NCBI GenBank assembly: GCA_046498185.1
Contig: JAWOBE010000032.1
Coordinates: 21,259-85,258, forward strand
Reading direction: 5' to 3'
DNA: 64,000 bases
DNA from: CAYXDR01 sp046498185
Lineage (GTDB): Bacteria; Desulfobacterota; DSM-4660; Desulfatiglandales; Desulfatiglandaceae
Of the stretch, positions 62,106-64,000 are shown one piece after another. Under the pieces are notes generated by a model. That model worked only from the letters and a program-made list of their open reading frames with translations, made no database searches and had not been told where the DNA came from. Numbering within the stretch: position 1 is the first letter of the stretch; the number at the start of each line of letters is the position of its first letter. A program made the position numbers and the translations under genes.

Positions 62106-64000
62106 ATGACATTCAGCTATCTATCAAAACGATTCTTGCTGGCCCTGCTGTGCTGCAGTCCGTGGGTTTTCGGAGCGCATCCCATCTTTGCCGCGGAACA
62201 CATCATCCATTTTGACGAACTGACCGAAGGGGACCAATTCGGTGTATTCCAGCCGTATGGGAGCGGTACGGAGCAGATCCATATTCTTGGAAGCTCCGAA
62301 AGTATTCCGACGGTAGTGGATCCAGCCACCGGAACGATCACCAATCCGCACGCACTGCTGTTGGACTATGATCCCGGACCTGAAATGCCCGACAGCGGAA
62401 TGGAATACATCGACATCAGACTCACCGGTTTTACGACCGATTCGGCCAGTGTCTGCGTGGGCATGATCGATAATCCCAGAGTATATACCGTGACGGCGTA
62501 TATGCGGGGTTACCAGACGGTGGGCGGTATACCGATGCTGGTCGCTCAAGACAGCCTGAATCTGGAAAGCTCGCCTGTGGCCCCGAGCAACCTTCGCCAG
62601 CTCTCCATCGCTTCTCCTGACGGGGCGATCGACACCATCCGCATTTCTTATGGCGACGACAGCTACACCCGAGAGCTGATCGACAACCTCCGAATACATG
62701 TCTGGGAAGGCGATGAACCGCCGCCGCCTCCGGAAGATACAGACCCGCCGGTGCTTCAGATTACGGATACCTTTCCGGATGACGGGCACGGCAGTGTCGT
62801 TTCCATCTCGGGCCGGGTGACCGAAGAGACAGCGCTGGCCTCCGTGCGCGCCCAGACCCCTTCCGGCACTTACGAGGCGGCCATATGGGGGGAGGCGCCA
62901 GACTTTCATTTCGTCATCTATGCCGAGGTCCCTGCCGTGCCGACCACATGCAACATCACCGTTACGGCCGAAGACGGCAACGGAAATACCGACTCGGATG
63001 TCTTTGCCTACCGGTACTCTCCGCCGGAGCCTCCGCCGCCACCTGCCGCCCTTCCGGACACCCTCGATTTCGAGGCCCGGGGAATGGAGGTAACCCAGGC
63101 CATTCAGGGCTGGGAAATAATGGGGGTGAACCCGAGCGACGGGGAAATGCATCAGACCCGACTGATCGCCGGCAAAAAAACCCTGGTCCGGGTCTTTGGC
63201 GAGGTGCTGGGATCTGATATCGATATTCCGGGCGTCGACTGCAGGCTCAGCGCCTCCGTGGGAGGGGTTGAACTCGAGGGTTCCCCCATTTATGCCCGGA
63301 ACCGCATCACCCTGTCGCCTGGAGAAGACCACCTGATCCAGCGGCCCGATCCACAGAAAGGATTTGTCTTTGTCTTGCCACCGGAATGGACCATACCAGG
63401 AAGCGTTCGGCTTCGGGCGACGGTTAATCCATGGAATGGTGTGATGGAACGGCCGGGTAAAAATAACGCCTTGAACGAAGCGGTGACGGATGTCAGTTTT
63501 TACGACACCCGGTTGCCTCTTCATTTACGCGTCTATCGCGTCCAATCCACTAGTGAAGGGGACGTCCGGCCCACCCGGGCGGAGTGCATAGAGAACATAG
63601 AGATGATGCGCCGGTTTTATCCGGTACCGCCCCAAAAATTCCATGTGAACTGGGCCGGACGGGTGATCACAGATATCCCGATTTCAGACAGCGATTATGA
63701 TTTATACCGATTTAAGCGCTACTTTCGCAGGGCACTGGGGCTCAGTTATTCACGACCGGTTACCTGGCAGTCTCATACCGTATTCCTGGCTTTAACCCAT
63801 AACAGCGTGCGCCACCGCGGCGTGACAGATAGCCATTTTCCGGTGTCGGTCTCCTGTGCTCGACACAGCAGTGAAAATAATTTTTATTTTTATCAGGTTA
63901 AAACCGCCCATGAAGCCGGCCACGCGCTGGGGCTCGGCCACGTTCAGGGATGCAAAGATCCGACCGGCCCCTATGAGCCCTATCCAACCTATGAAGAACC
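62106..64000 (+). CDS. Secreted metzincin-like metalloprotease, 5' part
   Basis: The frame is open to the window edge (631 codons visible). A signal peptide (SKRFLLALLCCSPWVFGAHPIFA) is followed by a jelly-roll-like N-terminal domain, a proline-rich linker (PPPPPEDTD, PPEPPPPPAAL) around two Ig-like or beta domains, a long region with MEVTQAIQGWE, and then the zinc motif HEAGHALGLGH, starting at residue 602. HExxHxxGxxH is the metzincin signature, with the third histidine ligand. The conserved Met-turn is expected downstream, outside the window. ATG 62106 is nine bases from GGGGGA; the ATG at 62100 is too close. Target unknown. Confidence 0.8.
   Translation, partial: MTFSYLSKRFLLALLCCSPWVFGAHPIFAAEHIIHFDELTEGDQFGVFQPYGSGTEQIHILGSSESIPTVVDPATGTITNPHALLLDYDPGPEMPDSGMEYIDIRLTGFTTDSASVCVGMIDNPRVYTVTAYMRGYQTVGGIPMLVAQDSLNLESSPVAPSNLRQLSIASPDGAIDTIRISYGDDSYTRELIDNLRIHVWEGDEPPPPPEDTDPPVLQITDTFPDDGHGSVVSISGRVTEETALASVRAQTPSGTYEAAIWGEAPDFHFVIYAEVPAVPTTCNITVTAEDGNGNTDSDVFAYRYSPPEPPPPPAALPDTLDFEARGMEVTQAIQGWEIMGVNPSDGEMHQTRLIAGKKTLVRVFGEVLGSDIDIPGVDCRLSASVGGVELEGSPIYARNRITLSPGEDHLIQRPDPQKGFVFVLPPEWTIPGSVRLRATVNPWNGVMERPGKNNALNEAVTDVSFYDTRLPLHLRVYRVQSTSEGDVRPTRAECIENIEMMRRFYPVPPQKFHVNWAGRVITDIPISDSDYDLYRFKRYFRRALGLSYSRPVTWQSHTVFLALTHNSVRHRGVTDSHFPVSVSCARHSSENNFYFYQVKTAHEAGHALGLGHVQGCKDPTGPYEPYPTYEE

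Noticed and set aside
62124..63524. A 466-codon minus-strand open frame opposite the metzincin gene
   Set aside because: The plus strand has a signal peptide, ribosome site and catalytic motif in one continuous frame; the minus frame has none.
1..64000. tRNA and rRNA genes
   Set aside because: No tRNA-like TTCGANNC/GGTTC arm with paired acceptor, and no rRNA-like stretch, was found by reading the intergenic regions; short genes could be missed without a covariance search.

Overview
The window looks like a chromosomal segment of an anaerobic, Gram-negative deltaproteobacterium (Desulfobacterota), possibly near the Syntrophobacter/Desulfomonile/Desulfatiglans groups. This is inferred from a Tol-Pal envelope system, a MoeA-PBP fusion, two TRAP transporters, a YedE/DUF3343 selenium module, a cobalamin radical SAM protein and many sigma-54/radical/Fe-S enzymes. 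No rRNA, tRNA or CRISPR array was seen, so the taxonomic call rests on gene content only.

Layout. 1-3.5 kb: molybdenum cofactor genes (end of a MoeA, a MoeA-PBP fusion, a ModE-type HTH, MobB) in one tightly overlapping operon. 3.6-10.1 kb: tolQ-tolR-tolA-tolB-pal-cpoB plus a NamZ-type cell-wall hydrolase. 10.1-15.7 kb: an orphan excisionase-like HTH, then a minus-strand TRAP operon (dctP, metallo-beta-lactamase-fold enzyme, dctQ, dctM) with a divergently placed FadR-type regulator. 15.9-21.1 kb: an exported metallopeptidase, a 2,4-dienoyl-CoA-reductase-like flavoenzyme, an unassigned conserved protein and a QueG-like Fe-S protein. 21.2-28.6 kb: dnaE, rarA, a J-domain protein, and efp with its lysyl-transferase epmA. 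28.9-34.3 kb: a cobalamin radical SAM protein, dtd, a YdcF-type membrane protein, an FkbM methyltransferase and two glycosyltransferases. 34.3-35.0 kb is a repeat-rich non-coding block.

35.0-43.3 kb holds the most interesting group: a PEP/pyruvate-binding-domain protein, then a KamA-family (lysine 2,3-aminomutase-like) radical SAM enzyme, two different ATP-grasp ligases and a 762-residue GNAT-HDAC-GNAT fusion. The last three overlap or abut. I infer a pathway that makes, ligates and reversibly acylates an amino acid such as beta-lysine; this is not proven. It is followed by a phage-shock module (pspF divergent from pspABC, with a clear sigma-54 promoter), a UspA protein and a hybrid histidine kinase.

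48.4-55.9 kb: a selenium-handling cluster (yedE, a TusA-like protein, DUF3343 protein, ribokinase-fold protein) and a second TRAP transporter whose partner metallo-beta-lactamase-fold gene is convergent. 56.2-58.4 kb: an exported diheme cytochrome c. 58.4-62.1 kb is decayed accessory DNA: an IS91-type transposase relic and a multiply frameshifted gene. The window ends inside a secreted metzincin-type protein (62.1 kb to the edge). Two small intergenic repeat families recur across the window.
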